Source of the DNA: Eucalyptus grandis
Taxonomy: Eukaryota; Streptophyta; Magnoliopsida; Myrtales; Myrtaceae
NCBI RefSeq assembly: GCF_016545825.1
Contig: NC_052615.1
Span: forward strand, 27,897,088-27,961,087
Length of the DNA: 64,000 bases
Reading direction: 5' to 3'
Shown: positions 52,131-61,971 of the stretch, in pieces
How the letters are laid out: each line of letters opens with the position of its first letter
Position numbering within the stretch: position 1 is the stretch's first letter
The notes under the pieces: generated by a model
Told to the model about the DNA's origin: nothing
Databases searched by the model: none
Seen by the model: only the letters and a program-made list of their open reading frames with translations
Translations under genes and position numbers: made by a program

Positions 52131-52619
52131 GTTTATAAACTTTGATGATGTAATGATAAGGTGTGTCAAGGTTAGTATATTCCAACAAGTATTCTTGTTA
52201 TGCAGACTGCAAAATCTCGGTGAAACTAACCACACCTCGGATACATTGATTGTCCAATTCGACATCATGATAGATTCTGGGACCAACCCATTTTTCCTTT
52301 CTGCATTATCCCCCGAGACCTGCATATTCTGGGGAAAGCAAAACATTAACGTATTCATTCTCAAAGATTAGAAGTGTCGTGGATGGAAATCATGTTACGA
52401 GTTACATGGCGAATTGGATCGAGAGCATAATCGAGATTAATTTTGAGGAGATTGATCATTTTCAGGAAATAAAAGGATTGAACATAGGCTTGCTTGCAAA
52501 TGAGAATGCTTGGAAAAAGCAAATGCATCGGGCGAAACCAGAAGCAACAGAGACAGAGCAAGAGAATTGAGCATTCACCGACATCGCGAATCAGTGTTGA
52601 GATGATCTATAGTTGGGTG

Positions 52620-52870
52620 GCATTGGGGGCGATTGGGCAAGCAGCGAGCGGCTTTGAGTGGTTGAGCGTGGGGAGACCGGGGGGGGAGCGGTGAGCGCGG
52701 GGACGAGTGGCGAGCATCGGGGCAAGCGAGGGCGACGGCGTCGAGGGAGGCAAGGGCTGGGCGAGCGGCGTCCAGCAGCGGCGGTGGTGTCGAGGGTGAG
52801 CGGCGTCAGGCGACGGCATCGAGGGTGAGGGCAAGTGGCGTTGGGACGAGGGAGAGGTAGAGAATGGGAG
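52620..52870. other. GC-rich low-complexity block in the hAT element
   Basis: GC-rich, with repeats of GAGCGG, GGCGAGC and GGCGTC words. The frames on both strands are Arg/Pro/Ser-rich by composition. Could derive from a captured 5' exon or CpG-rich leader; no protein recognised. Confidence 0.5.
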
Positions 52871-53080
52871 AGAACAACCGCGATAAAAATTGATTTGGGG
52901 CTAGGGTTTTTACCTTTTACTTTAAAAAACCCTAACCTGTACAAGTTCGGTTTCGATTTCGATTTCAGTTTCGATGAGAACCGGAACCGAATCGAGAACT
53001 GCCGGTTCCCAGAAAAAAGGAACCGGGAATGGGAATCGAGCTCTTAAGAACCGAGAACCACGCTCACCCCTAATCGAAGC

Positions 53081-53397
53081 AGTTGAGAATTTGGAATCTG
53101 CTTCTGCTTGAACTTGGTCATTTGAGGAAAGGATACCATGTCTAATTTTACCAGGAAGTGATGGCCGATGAGATGGAATTCAAACATTTTTATTCTATTT
53201 TTCACTGTCAAGATTTCTTTGAAAGTGAAGTGATAATGCATTTTAGCCTGGGAAAATTTTCCACTTTTGTAAACACACAAGTGTCTCTTACCATCAATTT
53301 CTTCAAACAAGATGGCTGCCCTAATATTCATCATTGGCATCAGTTTGGAGAATTCTTTTCCTATTGAAGGGATTTGCAATGGATGAAGGGTTTGCAT
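53081..53397 (-). pseudogene. Pararetrovirus RNase H, N-terminal portion
   Basis: Contains 'AILFEEIDGKRHLC' and the 'HYHFTFKE' helix, typical of this RNase H. The first catalytic motif (T-D-A) reads only in another frame and runs into a stop, so the domain is dead. The hAT element cuts the domain at 53080/53072; the rest is at 49902 and below. Confidence 0.75.
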
Positions 53398-53439
53398 AAT
53401 CTCCTTAAGTTCAGTGACTACTTTAGTATGAGATTTTCC

Positions 53440-54398
53440 CTAAGGTGGGGGATTCTTCTTCAACATTAATTGTAGTGGAATCAACAGTTTGCCAATGTTT
53501 GGAACAAAGTCTCTGAGATAATTAATTATCCCAAGAAATTGTTGAACTTTTTTTGTCGTGAAATTCTTTTTAGGAAATTTTAACAATTCCTGAGTAATGT
53601 GTAGCCCTGGATAGTATGTTCCTCTATTAAGGTGTATACCTAGAAATTCAATTTTTATTTGGGCAATATTCATCTTTCTTTGAGAAATCATAATCCCATG
53701 TTTTTTTCACGATTTCTGCAAACTGCCTAAGAAGTTGGCAGTGGGATTCCTCATTAGGGTTATAGAGCAGAACATCATCAATATATACTACTGCACTTGA
53801 TCAGATGGGTTGAAAAATTCAACACATAGCTTTCTGGAATAGGGATGGTGCTACTTTTAAGCCAAAAGGAAGGACTTTTCATTGAAAATGTTGGTTTGGA
53901 ATGCATAACCTTGTTTTAGGTTTATCTTCAGGATGGATACCCAATTGCCAAAATCTGGCTTTGAGATCAAATTTGGAGTAAATATGGGGTTTCGATAATC
54001 CGGTAAAGAGGGAATTTATGGAAGGTAGAGGAAAATTTGTCATCTTGAAGAAAAAGGTTTAGAGGCTGATAATTTTTTACTAGTTGCATATTTCATTTAT
54101 TTTGCTTTGCTTGTTTATTGACATAGAATGCTTCACAAGCCCATTGAGAATTTGAAATTTCAATAAGGCATTGTTGCTGCAATTCTGAGTATATCTTTTG
54201 AGCAGCAACCAAATGTTCTGAGTTCATTTCCATATGACTCACATTGGTTAGATTGATGTTTTCATTTTTCTTGAAGGGAAGGCGAACAAAGAATTCCGAA
54301 TTTTTCCATAAAGGATGAGAACACTTCTGAAAGAATTCAAAATGAGATTCTGAACATGATTCTAACAACTTATACATAATTGGATCTAATAGATTCAT
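53440..54398 (-). pseudogene. Pararetrovirus reverse transcriptase, frameshifted
   Basis: The N-terminal part (54398-54093) has the caulimovirid motif 'WACEAFYVNK'. The catalytic YIDD is at 53785-53774. The thumb/connection part (53691-53440) has 'FLGIINYLRDF', the usual FLG..NY motif. Several stops and frame changes lie between these. Belongs to the viral polymerase that copied pregenomic RNA. Confidence 0.85.
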
Positions 54399-54684
54399 TT
54401 GGATTGAAAAAAGTCTTTAGATATTGACAAATTTAGAGAATTGGTTCTTATACTTAAGACCATTTTCAGGAATGATACGAAGTTGAGAAATCTGAGTCAT
54501 GGTATCCCAATCAATGATCAAATCTTTATTGGGAAGACTGGATCCGAAGATTTTTGTGGTTATAGAGCATTGGGAAAAAAACTTGACAGTTATTTGAGTG
54601 GTTCTTACATTTGTAGAAAAAGTATCTCATGTGGCAGAATTAAAATATTGAATACAGGAAGTCTAATATTCTTCAGGAATAACT

Positions 54685-55165
54685 TTAGTGTCTAAGATTG
54701 AAGAATTTGCACCAATGTCTATAAGAGCAATAATAGTAATAGGTTTGGCAAACTTTGAAGTAAAGTTTTTCACGGGAAAGTGGGGTAATGGATCTGGCTT
54801 GAAAATATGTTAGGGTTTTGTTTTGAAGAAGTGAGTGATATGTGGAAAAGGTCTTTAGATTTTGAATTTGAATCAGTTTCACTAGGAGTTTGGTAACATA
54901 GGATGACACAAAGAGTTTGTTCAAATTGTTCTTTATCCATAGAAAATAAAGATTTGACATCATCATTTTCAAGTGAAATGCCCGTCTTAATCTCTATGTG
55001 ATTTATCAAATGATTCTGACATTTTCTTACTTGGGGGCAGTTTTTTGGCGAAATAACCTTTTTGGTTGTAGATGAAGTATTGAGTTGATTTCTTGTGGCT
55101 TGAACGATCTTTCCTTTTACATAGGAATCGCCATTTCTTCTTTCTCCGGAAGTGCTTGGAGTCAT
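54685..55165 (-). pseudogene. Pararetrovirus aspartic protease region
   Basis: The reading frame at about 54705-54719 carries a DIGAN motif in a hydrophobic context (LIDIGAN), corresponding to the D-T/S-G-A active site of retroviral-type proteases with Ile in place of Thr. The upstream part (54770-55165) is a spacer to the coat protein. The frame changes inside the region. Confidence 0.65.
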
Positions 55166-55181
55166 GTTTGGATTTCTTTAT

Positions 55182-55828
55182 CTAGAATTTCTTAAAGTGC
55201 TTCTTTTTTCTGGAAGACTTTCCACAAGAACCATCACAATCTCTTTTGGAGCATTTGATCCTCAACTCTTGGCGAGAGCATGCTTTATCAAGTTCTCTGT
55301 TGTTTGTGAGATAAGTTTTGACCATTTGGCACTTTAAACACAAATCATTAAGGCACATATGGATCTCTTGTTGTATTTCTCCCAAAGGAATATCCATAAT
55401 TCTTCTGTCTGTTGAGAAAAGATTTCTCAACCTGTTGGGATAACTCCTTAGGGATGGAAGTCAGAAAGATTTGCTTTAGGTTTAGATCAGCTTCAATACT
55501 ATAGAAAAACTTGAGCACTTCCTAATAATGTTTATCGAGATGTTTTTTCTGGATAGAACAACATTTTTTTTTCAAAAACTTCTCTCCTTTTAAGCTTAGG
55601 AAGATCATAAGGTTTTCCAATGAAAAAGTGGTATAGAATGGTAATTGCATGGCTAAAGTTAGGTGAAAGCAAAAATTGAACTTGGTCTTGTTTTGTCATC
55701 GATTGCCACCAATGTTTGAGGCTTCCTATAAACCTTATAATAAAACAAAAAATGACATCATACTTATCTTGGTTGGTGAGAGCTTGGGCATTTAACCAAG
55801 TATGGAATTCTTCAAATCTTTTTCGCAA
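55182..55828 (-). pseudogene. Pararetrovirus coat-protein region with Cys-rich knuckle
   Basis: Two adjacent fragments. 55828-55532 holds an aromatic helical stretch with 'KHWWQS'. 55430-55182 holds a helical segment ending in a Cys-rich knuckle (CSKRDCDGSC) and a basic tail, as in caulimovirid coat proteins that bind nucleic acid. The two fragments are separated by about 100 bases with a frame break. Confidence 0.7.
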
Positions 55829-55863
55829 TTTGGAATAAGGAATGTCGTCAACAGTAAAAAAAA

Positions 55864-57060
55864 CTATTTGAAAGAAGTAGACATATGTTGAGAATGATTG
55901 TTTGGTTGAACAATCTCTGGTTCGGAAGGGTTGGATTCCATATCTTGGTCCGGAGGATCAGCCATGAATATTGATAAAGTTACTTGTGTAATAGGAAATG
56001 AATCAATTATAGGGATTGAGAAGGATGAAGAGGATGAGAAGGATACCGAGTCTAACTCAATGTCCAAGTTGTCCGGAAAAATTGGTTCTTATGGAAATAA
56101 AATCTAATCTTTCAAAGTGATCGGATTAGGCTGAGGATCAGGTTGTTCCTCCTAGTTGCCCAAATCTCTTAAGAATGATTCCAACGGGTTTGATAGCATC
56201 ATTTGGTTTGGCTTCTCCTTTAGAGTAAGCGAGGATTCTTTAGGCATCTTCTCTTGTCCATTTTCTTTCCTTATTTGATCCAGATTTTTGGGGCGATTTC
56301 TCATCTCTACCACATCTATCTTATCTTGTCTGATGGGAGCTTCTATGAGGGCAGCAAGGATAGACATATTATGAGATGGGGGAGGGGGTGAATGTTCTAC
56401 CCACAATGTTGTCGAAAATGGGTTGAAAGGATTGAACCTCCCTTCTTCAAGGAGTTAGATTTACCTTTTGAGCTTTTCTATTTTCTCCTTGGGACTTTCA
56501 AGATGATTATATCCCAAATGTTATTCGGATTCCAAGGTATGAAGCTTTTTTTGGAAGTCCGAGAGCATTTTCTTAGTGGTTTCATCACATCTTTGAAGAT
56601 CTTGTTGCACATTCACAATTTTGGAGCCAATTACTTTGAACACATTATTGTGTGCTAAAAGAGTCTCTGATTGCCAATTCATGATAGCTTCAGCAACATG
56701 AGTTTTTTTTTATATCTTCCATGTTTATCTACATCAGTGGGGGCAAGTATCTTGGGAGCATGCCGATATCTACCTTGTGAGTCAATGAATTCTTTTGGAG
56801 TAGGGAACGGAAGTTTCGAACTTTCTCAAACAAGAAAAGGAAAGTCTGTCTCATGGAATATGATGATAGAAGAACTTTGTGGTGTTTTTTTTGGAGCCTC
56901 AAGTGGGTAGGAATGCTTTTTCGCTCACTTTAGGATTGGCTTAAAAAACGGGGAAACAGATGGTTTTTTTCTGAGGAGGAGGTGATGGTGGTTGAGTTGA
57001 TGAAATGGAGGGTGGAGCAGTGGACTATGGTGGTGGAGTTGGAGCATAAGAAACTATAAA
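55864..57060 (-). pseudogene. Pararetrovirus linker region (Pro-rich to acidic)
   Basis: Between the movement and coat domains. Proline-rich near 57.0 kb, Lys/Glu-rich near 56.2-56.4 kb and Ser/acidic near 55.9-56.07 kb, in several frames with stops. No known domain. Confidence 0.5.
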
Positions 57061-57341
57061 TTGGAATTTATCACACCCACCAAGGGTATCAACGGAGGAG
57101 TCTCCATTCAAGTACCTTTGGTACATAGTATCATTTGGCTTCTTGTGTTTCCGTCGAGGTCTTGCATTTGGATTTACCTCGTCGAAAGAGTTTGTGTAAT
57201 AAGAGCATTGACAAAAAGGGTCCCAGAAGTAGTGACCATACCGGTCCTTGTAGTAATGGACAGGGTTTCCATTACTCTGGAAATATTAAACAAGCTTTTT
57301 AGGATATGGCTTGGAAATTGACTCAAGAACACATGGTTCAA

Positions 57342-58301
57342 TCATGAAGAGGGTTTGGAAGATAGAATGACTTTCTTTCTTTTTCTTGCCAAATTTGATG
57401 GAAACAGTTCCATCTTTCTTTCTGACAAATTCGGAGTTGAAGACTGGAAAGGCTTGTTATTCTGATGTAGCTTTTCATAGTTGGTGATCCAAGTTTCTGG
57501 AAGAAACTTGGCCAATTTTTCTTTTGGGATTTGTCTAGGAACATGGATGCAGGATGCTTGATCATCTAGTAGTGATGAATAAAGCATCTTCATTTCCATT
57601 GTGGAAATTCAAGTCAAGAGCATGGTTCTGCACTTGATCATCTAGTAGTGCAGTGTTGTTGCAACAAAGTCAGCAGTTTGAGGAGCTCTAGTGATTTGAA
57701 TCTGGACTTTTAGAAAAAAAAGTAACCGGAGGTCTGAAAGAGTGATATTGAAGTTTGGATATAAGGTTACAAAGATTGTTCTAGCTTTTAAAGTGGTTTG
57801 GATAGTACCAATACAAGCATGCTGATATTCTAGGAACCGAGTATCCAATAATGCGATTCTTACCACAACTAGCAAGCCCTTACGGCCATGAAAAGTAAGA
57901 GCAAGACAAATAGCTCCATAATGAACATGAGAATATCCCTGTTGAGTCCATTGCCTGGAAAACTCTGTATGGATTTAAAGAGTAACAAAATACTCATTTT
58001 CAGTAGCAGGAATGGGATGTTGATTGAACTTGGAGGACTGCACGTACTCCTTTACTTCCTTGGGAGTTTGGTGGATGAGTTCGGATCGGATGGGGTAAAA
58101 TGATGAAGATGGTTTAGCAAAAGCGGAGCAGGGGTTCATAAGAGGAAGTTGAGTTTCAGAGATCTTAATTTCATCACTAAGAGAGACCTCATAAAGATAG
58201 TCTATCTTAGAAACATTTGACACACGAAAATCTAAAAGGGTTGAGGAAGATGGGGATGAAGCGAGAGAAACAGATGCTTCAAGAATTTCTGGTTTAGTCA
58301 T
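57342..58301 (-). pseudogene. Pararetrovirus movement-protein region, frameshifted
   Basis: Begins with an ATG (58301-58299) about 17 bases inside the repeat/virus junction. The N-terminal Ser-rich part (to about 57975), a middle part (57875-57642) and a C-terminal part (57599-57342) lie in different frames, so it is broken at least twice. It resembles the 30K-superfamily movement domain at the start of caulimovirid polyproteins; its role was cell-to-cell movement. Confidence 0.7.
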
Positions 58302-58319
58302 GATGTAAAAAGATATTCT

Positions 58320-58460
58320 CAGCAAAAACTAATCAAAATTAATCGAAATGACTGAATAAGTATTGGGTCAAAAGGTTTATAACTAAATTGACACCATTAA
58401 AAGATTTATGACTAAATTAACACTAATGCAATATGTTTAGGATTTTTCGACACTTTTGCC
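58320..58460. repeat. Foldback element copy 4, right arm
   Basis: The reverse complement of this segment matches the left arm at 47783 onwards ('aaaagtgtcgaaaaatcctaaac', then 'catttcgattaattttg'). It is therefore the other inverted arm of the element into which the pararetrovirus inserted. Confidence 0.65.
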
Positions 58461-59059
58461 CACTTACAAGTATCAATTTTGATCAAATTGGCTGGGTTGG
58501 ATGGTTTGGTTCAACCATTTTATAGAAATAATATCCTTGGAATGCATTAAGAGTTAAGACGTAGGTCCTATGTCATGGATGTAAACTTGTTTGTTAAGAG
58601 CTTGTTATGTTTGTGACAAACTTTATGTACGAAGCATAATGTTTCCAACTCAATAGCAATCTTGAACCCTTACGTATGGTGCAAGTGACTTGGTGATTTT
58701 CATGGATTATGGATAGCATTTTGCTAGCATGACAATTTTTGAATTATTGTGAAAATAACAATTTGTTGTGAGTCACAAATTTTTCCAAAAGTAGACCTCA
58801 CAATAATTCATAATTTTCTTAATTTGATTTTTTGTGGTCTAAAATAGATTATTATTCTAACAATAGATTAAAGACTATCAATTAATCATTTCTCTTATGG
58901 ATATTAATTGAGTTGAAAGTGCAAATGCCAAGTACAATTAACAAAATCACTTTCCTCTTCCTTTTCCCAGCTAAAGGATCACGTTCCTCTTTATTTTTGT
59001 AATCTTTGGGTAATTTCATTAGATAAATAATGGCCTTATAGTTATATCGCATTGAATTA

Positions 59060-60575
59060 GATATAACAAGTTCAATGGATAATTGCTCTAAACCTCCATA
59101 AACTTTGACATTGCTGCATAACAGCCCTGAACTTTCATAAATATTATCCTTTCAAACTTTGGCATTGTTGTGCAATGGCTTTTGAATTTTGACACCGTTG
59201 CATATTAGTCATTGAGCTTCAAAATTTACTGATTAGACCCTAATTTTTTTTTTTTTGTTATAGTCATTTGGTTGTCTACTTTCATAACCCTTTAGTTTTT
59301 GTCTAGATTTCTAACAAAAATATGACTGAATAAGATAGGATATCAAATTCAAGAGATTTTGTTATATCATATCCACTATTTGGTAATTGCACTAATAAAG
59401 TCGAATATATTCACGTCATATTATATATATTGTTTGGTATTAATGCCTGTATGAATCACAAATTTTATAAATAGAGATGGTAAAAATCTCTTGCGACACT
59501 TTTGTCTACTTTATTTTTATTTCCTCTCTTTTCTAATTAATTTCTTTTTTATTTCTTTTTTCCCCTTCCATCATTCTCTAATAAAATTTTATTAAATAGG
59601 AAATTATACTAATATACCTAAAATACGAAAACACCAAAAATATATAATAAATATATATTTGTATATTGAATTTATATTATAAAATAGAATTAAATTAGAA
59701 TAAATAAGTAAAAATAAGATCAAATTAAAAACTGAATTTTTATTTTTCTTTATTTTGAATTTTTTATATTAGAATTCAAATATTATTTATATTGACATAT
59801 AATTTTAATTTGTTACTTTAAGAAATTTGTTATTTGAAAAAAAAAAATTCTATTATGAATATTAGAAATTTTATCTACTTTTATCCCACTTCTTCCATGG
59901 GATAATTTTATCTAATCATATCACATTCATATATGAATTTATCCTATTTTGAGCAGACACCAAACGCAAGATAAGGATAAATTTTATTTTATCTTGAATT
60001 TTATCTTAACCGCCAAACGCAGCTTTAAATATTACTCAAAACGGATTAAGTCAGTTGCCCTGACCAAAATAAGACCTTCATTACATGCTTTGTTTCACAA
60101 TAGCCCTCTGAATTTTGAAATTAACAGATATTCCCCTCAACTTTGGCACTACTCCACAGACCATGAATTTTGCAACATTATAAATTAGCCCATGAACTTT
60201 GATATTTGTCGTGGTTGCGAATTTCTCCGCTGACATATCCGTTAAGTGTTACTTGAAATTGGATAAATTCATTTTTCTTGATTAAGATAACCGCTACTAA
60301 ATTTTATTTTACTCCACGCAGCTTCTTAATTTTTGTTTCTTTAACTTCACCAATCATGTAATAGAGATCATTTTCTGGTAATACTTAACGGCTATCCAGA
60401 CCAAAAAACTAAATACCGAAACAATAATTAAAGCTCAGAGGGACTATCTAGAACTTATCAAAGTTTCGGGCCACTGCGCAACACTGTCAAAGTTCAAAGA
60501 GTCTAATCTATCGCTTTTCAAAGTTCAGAGGCTAATGCCAAAAGTGCAGGGTGATTCTGGGCAATTACCCCTTTA
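59060..60575. repeat. Nested MITE-like repeats
   Basis: The outer ends share 'ggataattgctc' (59078) and the complement of 'gggcaattacc' (60575), with repeated words around 'aactttg..attg' inside each arm. The interior (about 59.25-60.03 kb) is very AT-rich and ends with 'ccaaacgcagc', suggesting a second element inside. No coding capacity. Boundaries approximate. Confidence 0.5.
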
Positions 60576-60576
60576 A

Positions 60577-61050
60577 TTTTTTCTTTGGTGATCTCTTTGG
60601 GCCTTGACAAACTCACTGGGTTTCTCGATTCGGGCTTCTAAACAAGAAAAAGCAGAACAAAACAAGCTTAGAGGTCGAAATTTAATCGGCAGCCCGTTAT
60701 CATTCGCAACGAGCATTTCCAGTTTCTCTTCTTTTTAAACCGGAAACACGAGGAGTTTAACAGTTGCATTTAATCGGTTATCGTACAATTTCGATCTAAT
60801 CGTGCCCTCCCAATAAATAAAAAAATTTAAAGACATGGCTCTAGAAAGTAAACAGTGCTCGCATGCCCGCTTTGATTCATGAAATACTCATTAACTTCAC
60901 AGTTTTGTCCTTCAACATTAATGTAAGAGCTTTTCGACAAATCGTCCATTTTGATAGTATTTTCACCTTAGCACACATATCACTCTAATGTCCACATTAA
61001 ACTGTATTGTTGCACCATCGAGTAGGTTCCAACTTGATATATAAGCTGAA
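60577..61050. other. Intergenic, no gene recognised
   Basis: No ORF or repeat of note. Confidence 0.5.
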
Positions 61051-61062
61051 AACACTATCTCC

Positions 61063-61359
61063 TTGTTGGGGGAGAAGTACCGTGGGAAGTTGCGGCACAA
61101 ATCAAGAAAGGCCAGGCCTCAATTTCCTCTGTCTCATTTAAGCCTAACCCATTGCTTTAGAGAACAAAACAAAGTTGCAGATTGGGTCGTTAAAGCCCAA
61201 CTAAATCAGTCCCTCCCTCTGAATTGGGTCCCAAGCCCACCCCAACCGCTGTTGGATGTTCTTCGTTCTGAAGCCCAGTTGGGTTCTTTTTCTACTTTAC
61301 CTACTTGAAATAAAATGAAATGAAGCTTTTTCGATAAAAAAAAAAAAAAAAAAAAAAAA
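61063..61359 (+). mobile_element. 3' end of a LINE (RNase H-like C-terminus plus poly(A))
   Basis: An 81-codon frame (61063-61308) contains 'HCFREQNKVADWVVKAQ', the last helix of the RVT_3/RNase H-like domain that ends the ORF2 of many plant L1 elements, then the usual 'PPQPLLDVLRSE' tail. An A run of about 23 bases follows at 61337-61359. The element is therefore 5'-truncated. No clear target duplication found. Confidence 0.7.
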
Positions 61360-61875
61360 GAGTCCAAGGACAGCCAACTATTATCAAAAGCCTCTAGCCT
61401 CGTTGCCTCGTCGATCAACTCTACATTCTCACAAGAGATCAAAGAAAAAAAAAGCAGACAAGACTTTTCTCCCCTTGGAATCTAATTATACGCTTTATCC
61501 TATCTTAACTAGCGCTTGTATTAAATGTGTTTCTTTCGTTATTTCAATGATTACTCTTACAAAGATTATTGTATACAAAATTAGATTTGCCTTTGTAGTG
61601 CGTAAAAGACAACTCTTGCCTTTGGATAGGCCACTGGCCCTACTTGAGAACCCATCATTGGATTTCCTAACTTCGTCCAACTCATACTTCCAACCAACAT
61701 AGCCCATCTCCACAGCCCATTTTTAGATTGGGGATCTCTAAACTAATCTCAGTTCCACTGTACGTACGATGATGATGCAGTTTCTCAAAGATTGAAGTGA
61801 ACAAACGACGAAATTCTTAGCGGAAAGACAGCAAAAAGTCCGATGAATTTACAAACCAAAGTAGTAGGACACCCG

Positions 61876-61881
61876 TTTATT
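61876..61881 (-). terminator. Polyadenylation signal of methionine gamma-lyase
   Basis: AATAAA on the minus strand, about 90 bases beyond the stop codon. Confidence 0.5.
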
Positions 61882-61971
61882 AGCACTCCCATTTTCACAT
61901 TGAACCACCACAAAGGATCACTTGCCTACTTTCGTTATCTCATTCATCTAACATTTCCTCTGAAGGAGCCG

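Larger units (their letters stand above)
49911..53072. mobile_element. Non-autonomous hAT-type transposon (3.16 kb) inside the pararetrovirus
   Basis: The ends are inverted repeats: TAGGGGTGAGCG at 49911-49922 and its exact complement at 53061-53072. The 8-bp flanks are ATTGAAGC (49903-49910) and ATCGAAGC (53073-53080), seven of eight identical, as expected of an hAT target duplication. Both subterminal regions are packed with GGTTC/GAACC words, plausible transposase binding sites. There is no transposase-like ORF. It contains a protease-gene fragment and a GC-rich block (52.62-52.87 kb). Confidence 0.85.
48140..58318 (-). mobile_element. Endogenous pararetrovirus (Caulimoviridae, florendovirus-like), decayed
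   Basis: A minus-strand viral insertion of about 7.0 kb once the nested hAT element is discounted. The domain order is movement protein, coat protein with Cys-rich knuckle, aspartic protease, reverse transcriptase (YIDD) and RNase H, followed by a non-coding region with TATA box and a tRNA-Met primer-site remnant. No LTRs and no integrase are seen, which separates it from Ty3/gypsy elements. Frameshifts and stops in every region mean it cannot express an intact polyprotein. The florendovirus affinity is judged from motif style and order, not from a search. Confidence 0.85.

Noticed and set aside
52591..52944. 117-codon Pro/Arg/Ser-rich minus-strand frame
   Set aside because: Composition artefact of the GC-rich low-complexity block in the hAT element.
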